Shown here: positions 20,544-32,305 of the stretch, piece by piece | Numbering within the stretch: the first letter of the stretch is position 1 | How the letters are laid out: every line of letters starts with the position of its first letter | Assembly (NCBI GenBank): GCA_030247855.1 | Contig: JAPDRN010000101.1 | Location: forward strand, 62,001 to 126,000 | Source: Knufia peltigerae | Taxonomy: Eukaryota; Ascomycota; Eurotiomycetes; Chaetothyriales; Trichomeriaceae | Length of the DNA: 64,000 nucleotides | Direction: 5' to 3' | Program-made: the position numbers and the translations under genes | Notes under the pieces: model-generated | What the model was told of the DNA's origin: nothing | Databases searched by the model: none | What the model saw: only the letters and a program-made list of their open reading frames with translations

Positions 20544-21940
20544 ATGCCTTTGACTGTCCTCACCGAGGCAGATATTCGCACAATCCTCCTATCATTGGCC
20601 AAGGAAGATGCAACAGCGTTGCAGCGAAATCTCGCAGAAGCCTTGCATTCGTACTCGACAGGCGACACAAACTCACCGTGTTCAGCATCCTCGCAACCCC
20701 ATCGGACGATCATCAAGAAGAATGGGATTACTACGCTGTTCATGCCAGCCTCTACTGGAACTGCCGTTGGGATGAAAATTGTTTCTCTGGAACAACAACA
20801 CGCCATCAACCATGGCAAAAAGTCGTCAGTATCTTCATCAGCGTCTCATAGCACCACTGAGTCGGGGGCTATAAAGTCCCCCGTCGGCGACTTCGCCACT
20901 CTCACTTTAACGCCTGCGTCCACCATGTCATCTGGTAGCAGAGATTCCATCGACGGAGCCTCGTTCCGGCCACCGGCTTCCATCTCAAGTGCTCACAGCT
21001 CCACCCCAAGAGGATCAGTGACGATTCTCGACGCGCGGGGAAACCCAGTGGGAATCGTTAATGCCGAAGAGCTCACGGCTTTCAGGACAGCCCTGGCCTC
21101 AACCATGATGTTTCAGAAGCGACAAAATGTGCACACGGTGACAGTATTTGGGGCAGGTAAGCAGGCGTACTGGCACATTAGACTAGCTTTGTTATTCAAA
21201 GGTGACGAGATTCGACATGTTAACATCATCAACCGGTCTTTTGAACGCTCAATCAAGTTGATGAAGACGCTTCAAATGGAACAGAACAGTCATGGGTTCT
21301 GGCGGAAGGATATCAAGTTTTCTTGCATGAGTCCGGAGTTCGGCGAATACGGTCGTCTTCTGAAAGAAGAGGTCCGGAAAGCAGATGTGATCTTCTGTTG
21401 CACGCCATCCCTAGACCCTCTTTTCCCAGCCGAATTCCTCACTTCCCGCGAGGGCCAGAAGAAAGGGCGATATATTTCCTGCATAGGGAGCTACGCCCCG
21501 CACATGGTCGAGGTCCATCCAGATGTCTTCAAACTAGCTGTGCAGCCGCACCATGGACACCATCATCACAAGCATGCTCGACAGGGAGGAGTCATTATAG
21601 TGGACAACCTAGAGTCGTGCTTGAAGGATAGCGGCGAGATTATCAAGGCAAAATTAGGACCTGAGCATCTGGTCGAGATTGGAGAGTGTAAGTTTTTCTC
21701 CGTTGACTTCTTGGTTTCTTCAACTTTCTAACAAAAGCAACAGTAATGATGATCAAAAAATCGGCAGAGCGAGAAGTCGAACTCGGCGGAAGTGGTGAAC
21801 CTGGGCTCCTGGAATGGCTGACCAGAGGGAATGTCATCTACAAGAGTGTTGGGATGGGTCTGATGGATCTGGTCATTGCCGAAGACATGATTCGCCTGGC
21901 CCGAGAACGGGATGTTGGTGTCACAATCGAGGACTTTTGA
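20544..21940 (+). CDS. Ornithine cyclodeaminase / mu-crystallin family protein
   Basis: Two exons, 20544-21687 and 21744-21940 (446 aa), with a GTAAGT...CAACAG intron. Family features include MPLTVLTEADIRTIL at the N-terminus, TLFMPAS..VGMKIVS, the Rossmann nucleotide-binding FGAGKQAYWHIRLAL, NIINRS, ADVIFCCTPS, YISCIGSYAPHMVEV and VIYKSVGMGLMDLV near the end. Members use NAD(P) to deaminate ornithine to proline or to reduce ketimines, so the exact reaction is not determined. The protein is about 100 residues longer than usual. A Ser/Thr-rich insert occupies residues ~92-158, and a histidine cluster (HHGHHHHKHA, residues ~335-345) sits in another loop. It lies one gene upstream of a hydroxyornithine acyltransferase, on the same strand. 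Confidence 0.85.
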
Positions 21941-22901
21941 TATTGAAGCATGCCGTTCGGAGCCTGGTGCTCTGTCATGTTGGCTTTCTGTTGGTATGGC
22001 GAGAATCATGGTGAGACCAAGAAAGCCGGGAATTTCAGCGAGGGTGGATCAGCTGTTGATTGACCACAGTACGAGTACAAAGACCCAGTAGACTTAGCAA
22101 GTACCACATGGCGGAAACTGAGGGCATTAATACGATTTGAGCATCTGTAACCCAAACCTCCATATGTGATATCGCCAACAAAGTTACCTGGTCTACAGTA
22201 AAGTGGCCACTATCTGAGTGATGCGCCACTGTCGGCTTCTCACGAGTAATTCTCAACAGGCGCACTCATATTCACGTACTGTCCTTGCCAAGGTACCGTG
22301 CGATTATTGACCAAGCATCACGATGTCCGGCGTGCGCCTGTAGCCGACCAGTCCATAGCGAATTACAGTACATTATTTAGAAGAGGTTCCCACGCCGTCA
22401 GCGGTGATGCCAGCATTTCCCCTCGCGTATCGGCTTCAACAGACCGTCAAGGCGCGGGGCAAGGAAGTGCAGTAGCGGTACCTGATCCACCTGGGTCTCC
22501 CATTGTGACGTTTGGTCTGTCGACGATAAATGGGCCTGTGTTGCACAGCGCAGACCGTGTCTCATGCCCAAACTTATATTCTTGGAAGATTCAGACCACG
22601 CGACAACGGCAGCAGTGTCTGAGGTTCTCAAAATTGAAGGCCGGTGGGAAAAAGGACGCGGTCGGCAGACCTTGGCCCTCATTGCCTCTGTGCGCCGACA
22701 ATCTGTGCCACCACCGCTGGCAGTCTTTCTCCTCTCCACAAGCAGGCCACTTTATCCTCGAGCACCGTCTTCCATGGTTGACGGGAAAAAAGTCATCTAT
22801 ATATCCACTCCGTATAGGTACACTCTATCACTCCCTCGAGGGTGCGACCCCTAGACACTTTGGATACTGTCGGCTTTGATGGTCCAGCCGGTACCAAAAG
22901 G
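21941..22901. other. Intergenic stretch with siderophore-gene promoter
   Basis: 960 bp between the cyclodeaminase-family gene and the SidF-like gene. A TATATAT box-like element lies at 22798-22804, about 98 bp before the SidF-like ATG, and a single GATAA core (reverse) at 22752-22756 could bind a GATA factor. I did not find a full ATCWGATAA element. Open frames here lack protein-like composition. Confidence 0.4.
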
Positions 22902-24640
22902 ATGGTACAACAAGTATTCCTGCCCAGTGAGTATACAACGCCTCGTGGAATCGATCTAGTATGCTGACGGATTCTCAGATGGGCAGATATATACAGTCAC
23001 GCCAGTTTTTGGCGGCTTTACCTTCAAATCAACCCACCTCGATCTACATCATTCCCCAATTCCCCCCGGGTGGACCGTAATGGTACAGACCGAAGATGTG
23101 GTGGAGGAGGACGAGGCAAGGAAGAGCAGAGCATCACTATCTCAATCAAAGAGCGGGTCGAACAGTCCGCACCAGAGACAAACCGTGGTCCACAGGTTCA
23201 TGCAGCCTACCGCCCAGCGAGATTCGCTTTTTATTTCCTCCATATCAATGCCATCGAGTTCCGACTTCAGAAATACAGCCTCCCCAACAAGGCACATCGC
23301 CATGATTTTATGGGCCACTCTCTGCTGGTATTTCCATAAAGAGCCTCCCAATCTGCACGCGACCACAGAAGCAAGTGCCCTAACACCGGAAAGTGGGAGA
23401 CCGAAACTGGACTGGCGCATCAAAATCAAGAAGGAGGGCATATTCAAGGGCAAAAATACTCTACAGAAACTTGAGCGGATGGGTCTCATCGCGAGCGAGG
23501 AATCCTGTGTAGGTTCGGAACTGGACTTTCGGATGGCGGACGGCTGGACCGAGACTTTCGTGAGTCGAAAATCCTTCTGGCAGATCGATGCCAGAATTTT
23601 TCTATATACAATGGCACCGCAGCAGCACTCGCCATTACCAGGGGCATCTCCTCACACATCCCGGCCGGCCTCGCCAGACCGAACACCTCTTCCTGACCGC
23701 GGATCTCCACGGGCGACAGACTATATGCTGCCTCCCCAGCCGGGGTTGGTCGATGGCTTGTCTGCGGGAATCGCTTCGCCCGGTGGACCGTTCAATTCAG
23801 GAAGTCACCTCCCAACGTTCTATCCTCCTCAGCCAACACAGTTCACGTTTACGAACCATATTCGACATCCCATACGCCCAAAGCCTCCTCGGCAAGGGGA
23901 AACGTTCTATAGCCGGTACATTCCAAGTCTAGGACAATGGCTGTCCTTCCGGGTACCGACACTGTCGTCTAAACCGTGCCCTCACCCCCATTTCTCGCCG
24001 CTGGGCCCGTCTTTGCCCTCCGTTATGACCAGCCATGGAGGAAGCATCTCCCTCCCTACATTGCCTACCTTGGCCAACTTTGCAGACCGGCCATGTGACC
24101 TGGATCTGCTGCATAAATGGATGAACGAGCCTAGAGTGAATGCAGCTTGGTCTTGTGCCGGACCAAAAGAGGGCCAAAAGAAATTTTTGACCGAGGGGTT
24201 ACAAAGCCGCCATTCTTTCCCGGTTTTTGGGTGCTGGGACGGTAAGCCGTTTGGCTATTTTGAAATCTATTGGGTCAAAGAAGACAAACTGGGCAGACTG
24301 CTGGGTGGCGATGTTGGCAACTACACTCGCGGACTGCATGTCCTAGTTGGTGAACAAGAGTTCAGAGGTCCTCATCGAGTCAAGGTCTGGCTGTCTGCAT
24401 TGGTACATTATTGTTGGCTTGCAGATCAGAGGACCGAGACCGTCATGTTGGAACCGAGAGTCGACAATACCAAGTAAGTCTGGTCGATGTGACAAGATTG
24501 CAATCACTGACAAGAATGGCAGATTTATCAACTATCTAAGAGAGGGTGGATTTTATAAGCAAGGAGAGGTCTCATTTCCACACAAGCAGTCAGCTATCAT
24601 GAAAATCGACCGAGAATCTTGGGAGTCCCCTGAATTATGA
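22902..24640 (+). CDS. sidF: Hydroxyornithine acyltransferase, SidF-like (siderophore biosynthesis)
   Basis: Three exons, 22902-22926 (25 nt), 22979-24473 and 24523-24640 (545 aa), with GTGAGT...CTCAG and GTAAGT...GGCAG introns. The tiny first exon is required to make MVQQVFLPNGQIYTVTPVFGG, the usual family start. Residues ~385-545 form the IucB/MbtK-type GNAT acyltransferase domain: KWMNEPRVNAAW, FGCWDGKPFGYFEIYWV, RGLHVLVGE, EPRVDNTKFI and a C-terminal HKQSAI. Upstream lies the RPKLDWRIKIKKEGIFKGKN segment. SidF transfers anhydromevalonyl groups to N5-hydroxyornithine for extracellular fusarinine-type siderophores and is usually peroxisomal. SidL, which uses acetyl groups, is the alternative. 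Iron-responsive GATA repression is expected from the family but not shown here. No non-ribosomal peptide synthetase or siderophore transporter lies in this window. Confidence 0.85.
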
Positions 24641-25075
24641 GAGAAGCAAAGATGAATGATGAAAACGAAGAACGTCGGTGATGATGTCTAGCCATATATC
24701 CATCAACTGAATCAAATCTGTAGCCTGCTTGATTATCATGCACAGAGTACCAATTGCTGGCACAATTATTTCGGTATACCAGAGATATCTCCGTACCTCT
24801 AATGAACAATTCAGCTCTATCAGCCTTGTCTGTTTATCCAGAACATTCCTACGGAGTGCTCGTGGCAAAAAAAGGCCCTACGAGGCTCTAGAAGAAGTGC
24901 TACGGTCGATCATGCGAACAATTGCTACCGGCCCTTGGAGTCATTTTGCAACTCCGCAAAATCGGTGGGGGATTTTGAATATTTGATAAACTTCCTAAAG
25001 ACTTCAGTGTTGCGCATACACACGCTGAAGACACGGAGCTGGGTGGCTTGACTCAAGTTCTCTCATCTCGCCATC
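24641..25075. other. Intergenic stretch
   Basis: 3' region of the SidF-like gene and promoter of the leucyl-tRNA synthetase gene, both on the plus strand. No gene is seen. Confidence 0.5.
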
Positions 25076-28000
25076 ATGGCGACCCAAATACCTGTCGACC
25101 CGACCTTGACCTCGGCCAATACTCTCAAACTCGAAAATGTAGGTTGTCGCACACGACCCGGTGCCAGACAAATTGACATTGACCGTTTATAGACGCACAA
25201 CCGAGATGTCCTCATTGCGATCGAGAAGAAATACCAGCAGGAATGGCAGAAGAACAAAGTGTTCGAGTCGGATGCTCCAACCACGAACGAAATACCCTTC
25301 AGCTCAGTACCAGCCTCACAGATCAGAGAACAGCACCCAAAATATTTTGGCACCTTCGCCTACCCCTACATGAATGGCTCGTTGCACGCGGGGCACAGCT
25401 TCACAGCCAGCAAGGTTGAATTCACTGCCGGCTTCTCAAGATTGACCGGCAAGCGAACTCTCTTTCCCCTTGGTTTCCACTGCACGGGCATGCCGATCAA
25501 AGCCTGCGCTGACAAACTGGTCGATGACGTGAAGAAATTCGGCAAGAACTTTGAGAACTACCACGAAGATGAGGAGGAGGATGTGGCAGGCGAGTCGAAC
25601 GGTGTGGCCGTAGCACCAACGCAGGGTGTCAATGTCAAGGACGACATCACCAAGTTTAAGAGCAAGAAAGGTAAACAGGCTGCGAAGACGGTCAAGGCAA
25701 ATTACCAGTTTCAAACAATGTTGGCCATGGGCATTCCAAAGGAGGAGATTCACAAATTCGCCGACGCAAACTACTGGCTAGAGTACTTTCCTCCTCTGTG
25801 CGAACAAGATTTGATCGACTTTGGTGCGCGAATAGACTGGAGGAGGCAATTTGTTACGACCGATGCCAATCCATACTACGACGCCTTCGTCCGGTGGCAG
25901 ATGAATCGCCTGCACGAACTCAACAAGATCTTGTACGGCAAGAGATATACAATATACAGCCCCAAAGACGGCCAGCCTTGTATGGACCATGACAGGACGA
26001 AAGGTGAAGGTGTAGGACCTACTGAATACACTGCCTTGAAACTCAAGGTGAAGGAGTGGTCTCCTGAAGCTGCAAAAGAGGCCGAGGCGAAGCTACCGAA
26101 AGATGCAAATGTCTACTTTGTGCCCGCCACATTGAGACCAGAGACGATGTACGGACAGACGTGTTGTTTCGTTGGTCCTAAAATCAAGTACGGAGTCTTC
26201 AAAGTCTCAGAGAAAGAGTACTATGTCGTCACAAAGAGAGCTGCGTGGAATATGGCGTTCCAAGGTACTTTCTTTGACCAAGCACATTTTCCCCGGGACC
26301 AGAGCGAACTGCAGCCGGTGTTGGAATTGCCGGGTTCCGCCTTTGTCGGCACTCTCGTCCAGGCTCCCTTGTCAGTACACACGGAAGGGGTGCGGATTCT
26401 CCCTATGGAGACAGTCTCGGCCACCAAGGGTACGGGTGTTGTCACCTCAGTCCCTTCGGACAGCCCTGACGATTTTGCAACGGTTCGAGATCTGGCCAAG
26501 AAGGCCGATTTCTACGGTATCAAACAAGAATGGGCTGAACTGGAGATTATTCCCATCATCGACACCCCAGCTTACGGCAATCTCGCCGCAAAGTACCTTG
26601 TGGAAACGAAAAAAATCCAGTCACCTAAAGATACGACGTTGCTGGCCGAAGCCAAGGACATGGCTTACAAGGAGGGGTTCTACAACGGCACGATGTTGGT
26701 GGGCGAATTTAAGGGCGAAAAGGTGTCAGATGCGAAAGACAAGGTTCGCAACGCCTTGATCAAGTCCAGAGATGCTTTCCCATTTGCCGACCCATCTGCT
26801 GAAGTCATAAGCCGAAGTGCAGACGAATGTGTCGTTGCCTACGTGCCACAATGGTTTTTAAACTACGGAGAGAACGACAAGGAATGGCAACAGACAGTCC
26901 TCAACTATGTCAAGAATGGTCTCGAGACATACATACCCGAAACGGAGAATCAGTTCATCGCAAACCTAGAGTGGTTGAACCAATGGGCATGTGCGAGAAC
27001 GTATGGACTAGGCTCCAAATTACCCTGGGATCCCACCTTTTTGGTGGAAAGTCTGAGTGACAGTACCATCTACATGTCTTATTATACGATCGCCCACTTC
27101 CTACACGGTGACAAGTTCGGAAAGACTCCGGGCTTGCTCAACATCAAAGCCGATCAGATGACTGACGATGTTTGGGATTACGTCTTCACTCGGACCAGCG
27201 ACGTCGAGAGTGTGTCCGAGTCGTCCAGGATTTCGGTAGAAGACCTCCATACCCTCAGACGATCCTTTGAGTACTGGTATCCTCTCGACATGCGAAGTTC
27301 TGGCAAAGATCTCATCCCTAACCATCTCACCTTCTTCCTTTATATCCACATTGCCCTCTTTCCCCGGGAATACTGGCCCAAGTCAGTCCGATCGAACGGC
27401 CACCTTTTGCTCAACGGCGACAAGATGAGCAAGTCCACCGGAAACTTCTTGACCCTAAGCCAGGCAGTGAAGAAATTTGGTGCCGATGCGACACGGATTG
27501 CTCTAGCCGATGCAGGCGATGGTATGGAAGACGCCAACTTTGAAGAGAAGGGAGCCAATGCGGCCATCATGCGCATGTACATCCTCAAAGAATGGATCGA
27601 AGAGACTTTGAAGGACAAGAACCTTCGCGAGACCCAAGGTGAAGTCATCTGGGACAAACTTTTCGAAGATGAGATGAACCTCCTTGCGCACGAGTCGTAC
27701 AAGCATTACTCTGAGTAAGTCGACACCTCTTCACCCAGGCCCTACCCTGTGCGTTTGTGACAGTCTGCTGACGCGGCATGAATGATTCGTATAGCACTGA
27801 CTACAAACTCGCTCTAAAATCGTCCTTATACGACTTCCAATCCGCCCGAGACTTTTACCGTGAAGCGTGCCTCTCGAGCGGCACGCCCATGTCCCGACCC
27901 CTCGTCCTCCGCTACGTCGAGCTGCAGTCCCTCCTCATCGCCACCATTGCCCCTCACTGGGCCGAGTACATGTGGCTCGAAGTCTTGCACAAGGACGGCA

Positions 28001-28575
28001 CGATCCAGAACGCACGGTGGCCCGAAGTGCCCGCGGCGGATCCGTCTCTGACGGCCATGAGAGAGTACGTCAAGGGCACGAGCAGCAACATCACCAGCTC
28101 CGAGGCCCAGGCGGCCAAGAAGATGGCCAAGGGCAAGAGCAGCGCGTTCGACCCGCGCAAGCCGAAGAAGATCACCATCTTCGCGGCCAACACGTTCCCG
28201 GCGTGGCAAGACAAGTACGTCGACCTCGTGCGCGACATGTTCGAAAGGAGCAGTCTCGACGACGACAAGACCCTGAACGGCCAGGTCGCCAAGATGGGCA
28301 GAGGCCCCGAGATGAAAAAGGCCATGCCCTTTGTCCAGGCGCTGAAGAGGAGGCTCGTCGTCAACAAGGAGACCCCCAAGGCCGTGTTCGACCGAAAGTT
28401 GCCCTTTGACGAGGCCGCCATCCTGGCCGAGATGAAGAAGGGCCTGATGAAGACGACGGGGTGCAAGGACGTCGTCGTCGTCTCGGTGAGGGACGACAAC
28501 AAGGCCGGCCTGCCGAGCATGGCGGAGAATGCCATCCCAGGCAGCCCGACGTTTTTGTTTGAGAACGTTGACTGA
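25076..28575 (+). CDS. cdc60: Leucyl-tRNA synthetase, cytosolic
   Basis: Three exons, 25076-25138, 25193-27714 and 27795-28575 (1121 aa), the usual size for the archaeal/eukaryotic cytosolic enzyme. The first exon gives MATQIPVDPTLTSANTLKLEN and joins to THNRDVLIAIEKKYQ. The class I signature HIGH-like motif appears as YMNGSLHAGH near residue 84, and the KMSKS loop as GDKMSKSTGN near residue 765. LRPETMYGQT and the T-rich ATKGTGVVTSVPSDSPDD belong to the CP1 editing domain. The C-terminal exon carries the anticodon-binding helices (FQSARDFYREA, LIATIAPHWAEYMW). It attaches leucine to cytosolic tRNA-Leu. No mitochondrial presequence is seen. Third-position GC is notably higher in the last exon than in the rest of the gene. 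Confidence 0.95.
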
Positions 28576-29027
28576 GTGGCCCGGTACTCAAAACTGGACG
28601 GAGAGTCTGGAACACTCTGTGAGGGTGAGCAGGAGAAGAACACCTTGAGGGGATTCTCAGACGCACCTGGAAATTCCGGTTCCGACCGGCATGAAGCTAG
28701 ACAAAACGCGAGGATAGATAGCAGACAGATGTGCACGCATTCCACGTTGGTTTTCGCGAGGGTAGACGGAAATGAATTACAATGAGAAAAGAACTCGAAA
28801 GAATGAAAACATGAGCAAACAATACTCGTCCGCATGGTTGTGCTCGTCAAGTCTAGATTTATCATTACATGTGCCGCCCGCCCAGCCAAGTCTTTTTTCT
28901 ATGGGTATCGTAAAATGCCATGTCTGATTTACCTCCGCGATCTTTTTCTAAACCAAAAAAAACCCCAAAAAGAACTTTTCTTCTTTGGGAAAAGACTCGG
29001 TCAAGACGAGTTGTAGTAGTCCGCCAT
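28576..29027. other. Convergent 3' intergenic region
   Basis: Lies between the stops of the leucyl-tRNA synthetase and the kinase gene. A-rich runs (AAAAAAAACCCCAAAAAG) near 28955-28975 are consistent with 3' processing regions. No gene is seen. Confidence 0.5.
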
Positions 29028-30553
29028 TCAACCCAGCCTCAGAGCGAACCCGGCACCACGTTGTTCGTCCGCCCTGCCCGCAAAGATGCCTTCGAATTCG
29101 CGCTCGTCCAGCCTCGGGGCGTCGCCACGCACGGGGGCCTGCGGAGTGGCTCTGCGCCTGCGCTTCTCTTGGCCGGCTTTACTGGGGAAGGTGGGAAACA
29201 TCTCTTTGGCCTTGGGTCGCGGGTCTTCCCTAAAGTAAGGATGTGAGAGGATCTCGGTGGCCGTCGGCCGTCCGTTCGGGTCCATGGACAGCAGGGACGC
29301 CAGGAGACGGAGGCCAGAGGTGGTCAGGTACGGGAACTTGGAGACGGTGAGGGACGACTGCGACGACGATGAGGAGCGAGACAAGACCGGGTGCAAGGCC
29401 TTCGCGTTCGGCAAGGCCCTGAAACCGGGCCAGGTCTCGTTGGTCGGCGTGCCCAGCAACCCAAAGATCTTGGAGAGTTGGTCGACTTCGGTCTGGCCTT
29501 GGAACAGGGGTTCCCGTGTCAACAACTCGGCGAAGATACAGCCGACGCTCCACACGTCGATCTCAAAGTCGTACTCCTCGGCGCCCAGCAGCAGCTCAGG
29601 CGCGCGGTACCACAACGTCACGACGAGCTGGGTGAGCTTCGGCGGCGGCCGCGCGTGTGGTCCCGTCGTGTACCTCGCCATGCCGAAATCGGCCACCTTG
29701 ATCTCGCCGCGGTTGTTGAGCAAGAGGTTCGAAGTCTTGAGGTCCCGGTGGATGATCCAGTTGGAGTGGAGGTACTCGGTGGCCGAGACGAGTTGGAGCA
29801 TGAGTCGTTTCGTCTCCGAGGGGAGAAAGGGCTCGGCCATGTCCTCCAGCAGGGTCTTGAGGTCGTGTTCGAGAAACTCCATGACGAGGTAGACACTGTG
29901 AAAAGGCAAAAAAGGAAGGCACAAAGAGAAATCGTCAACACACGTGGCTTGCAGTATCGGCGCGACCAAAAAAAATGGACAGGGGAGGACACGAGGGACC
30001 ACGAGACTCACTCTTTCAGACCGTCTCCCATGACCACCTGGAGGAGTTGGACGATGTGGTCGTGACGGCACGACCGGAGAGTTTGTATCTCCCGTAGGCC
30101 CGTGACGGGGAATCCTTCAGTCGTCTCGTTGTTGCCCATCTTTAAACGTTTCAGCGCGACGATGGTACCCGAACTCTTCGTGCGCGCCCGGGACACCAGC
30201 CCGTACGAGCCTTCTTCGATCCGGTTGAGCGTCTCGTACTGCGATACGTGCCCGCACGGTCGGACCGCGCGAGTCGGGAAATGCAAAAGGTGTGCGCCTT
30301 CTTCTTCTGCCTCATCTTGGGGCTCTGACGTTCGTTGACGCTTCGTCGGCCGTTGATCGTCGCCAGCGGAGGCGTCTTGTGAGGTGGGTGTCTCTGAACG
30401 TGCCGTCGCTTTTGCTGCCTTGCGTGCCTTCTCTTCCTTGAGACGTCTGCGCTCCTCCTTCTCTTTCTTGCGTTGTGCCATGGCCGCCGCGGCTTCTTCG
30501 TCGTCGTCGTCGTCGTCGTTGTCGTCAGCCCATTTTGAAGTCTTCGAGGCCAT
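29028..30553 (-). CDS. Cyclin-dependent protein kinase, CDK11/CDK10-like (PITSLRE family)
   Basis: Two exons, 30553-30012 and 29895-29028 (469 aa), with a GTGAGT...CACAG intron that joins to GLKDVYLVMEFLEHDLK. Residues 1-100 are charged, with an Asp run encoded by a CGT-repeat tract and a Lys/Arg/Glu coiled-coil stretch (RKKEKEERRRLKEEK). The kinase domain starts at about residue 106: IEEGSYGLV glycine loop, VALKRLK lysine, PVTGLRE cyclin-binding helix (PITSLRE equivalent), HRDLKTSN catalytic loop, DFGMAR activation segment start and VVTLWYRAPELLLG. This places it with CDK10/CDK11 kinases, which act in transcription and pre-mRNA processing. The family usually has DFGLAR, so Met replaces Leu. 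The C-terminus is basic and disordered. Confidence 0.9.
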
Positions 30554-30813
30554 GCTGGGGTCTGGTAGAAACGGATCGTCCAGCGCTTCCTAGTTGCGTC
30601 AAGTGGACGTGTTGGGCTGCGTCAACATGGGTGTATATGAGGTAACTTGCGACTTGAAGGCTTGCTTGCCGCTGTTGAAGGTTCTGTCACGTGATTACGT
30701 GTTCCCCCAGCCTTTCGCTACGTGAGTATCAAGGGCCACGATCGAAGCGGCAGATTCAAGTAGTAACAGATCGAGGGCGAGTACAAGAATTCACGTCGTA
30801 AGCGACAATTTGT

Positions 30814-32019
30814 TCAGCGTTTGATTTGCTCGATGGCATCTAATATCATCTTGTCTATTTGACCCCAGCGCCTTCTCAAGATATCTTTCTGGGCCTCGAT
30901 ACCAACGCTGAGGTTCGAGGCCTGCTCAAGTCGCTCGCTCACGATCCTCCTGTAATTCCCGAACACCCTCAAGAGATGCTCATTGACCATGCGTTTGTAC
31001 CTATCGTCGTCATCAAATCCCTTTGCGAGGCCACGCCTCCACTGCCGTAGAGGCATGCAGAGCAGTCTCACTGCCACCTTGGTCCGGTAACACGGTCCAT
31101 CCCGGTCAAGGTGGTAATCGAGCCAGTACCCTTCGTTCTGAAGGATCTTCTTTCGATCTTCACTCAGCAAAGGAATGACGACATCATCGAGGGTCGTCTC
31201 ATCCCATCGATTACCGTCGAAAATGAAACCGTACTCGACGAGCAAGAGATCATTCGAGTGGTTCCCATACGACAGGAACACTTCTTCCCCTTTTGAGTAC
31301 CGCCGATCTGCCGTGATCTCATAGGACGATGCTGAGTACGCCACTTTACAGCCGACGTCAGAATGGTTGAAGTAATCTCCGTACGGCACCACAGCTAAAC
31401 ATTCCTCCGAGCTCACCGGTGCAGTCTTCATGTTGGAAGGAGTGTAATAGAACGTCCTGGTATTGACCAGTAGCCAAAAGTAACGAAAGTTCTCGAATGA
31501 TACGTCGATGTGTCCCGCCGTAACCGCGTCCCAATCTTTTCGTATTTTAGCGGCCTGTTTGGACAGTATCCCTCGTGCTTTGGACGGCAGACACTGAGCG
31601 ACAACTTCTTCCCACACGACCGGCATCGTCTGCAGATCCTGCATGCTGGGGAGACTCTGGCGCCAAACAGCAAATTCACTTGATTCGTCCTGGGCCAATT
31701 CAGCGGCGAGAAGTCCATTGTTGCTGCAAGAATCCACCGATTCAACAATCTTCCTGGGTACCGTCTCAGCCGTACGTACAGCCCTCATTGGAATGATCAT
31801 GAGGGCTTCTCCAGGCTATTCGGCATCAGACGTGTTCGTGGAGCAACAAGCAACGAGATAACATCGACAAAGAAGGATTCGCGTCTGAAGGTTACCTACC
31901 TCAATGTTCCTCTCGGCAATGACACCTAAACCCCTGCCGGCGAAGGCATGGGCTTTGATGCCATTGAGCTTGTAGCCACGACTCAAAGCCCATTCTGTGA
32001 GACTATCGTGGTTGCTCAT
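30814..32019 (-). CDS. SET-domain protein lysine methyltransferase (SETD6/Rubisco-LSMT type)
   Basis: Two exons, 32019-31900 and 31815-30814 (373 aa), with a GTAGGT...AATAG intron. The split SET domain is visible: GIKAHAFAGRGLGVIAERNIEPGEALMIIP at the N-terminus, then an inserted helical region, VVPYGDYFNHSDVGCKV (the NHS motif) and KGEEVFLSYGNHSNDLLLVEYGF (GEE...SYG...YGF). A C-terminal helical substrate-binding region follows. This domain order is that of the Rubisco-LSMT/SETD6 family, which monomethylates lysines on non-histone or ribosomal proteins. The substrate cannot be told. It is divergent from the copper chaperone gene with 286 bp between starts. Confidence 0.88.
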
Positions 32020-32305
32020 GCTACATCATATTGAATGAGAAGAGAAAGCATTCGGGGGGTGTGATGGTAGTGGTGGTGAAAACCCATCGGAAGAAAGCGA
32101 TGTTGATGTCGGCGTAAAAGCAGCGTTTGAAATTCTATCGGAATCCAACATCTTCCGAGAGCGGGGGATATTTTTGGGCGATCACTATTCAATTACCAAG
32201 CATATCTTACATTTTGTATACTTCAAGTTGTGCAATAGTGATAGTAGTCAGACGCCGTCTGTCATCAGTTGACTTGATTTACCTACCAGAGCAGAGAAGA
32301 CCAAG
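32020..32305. promoter_or_regulatory. Bidirectional promoter (SET protein / copper chaperone)
   Basis: The two genes start 286 bp apart and face away from each other, so this short region must carry both promoters. I recognise no clear copper-factor or TATA element. The call is by position. Confidence 0.4.

Noticed and set aside
22298..22879. 193-codon open frame upstream of the SidF-like gene
   Set aside because: It lies in the promoter region, overlaps other random frames and shows no domain.
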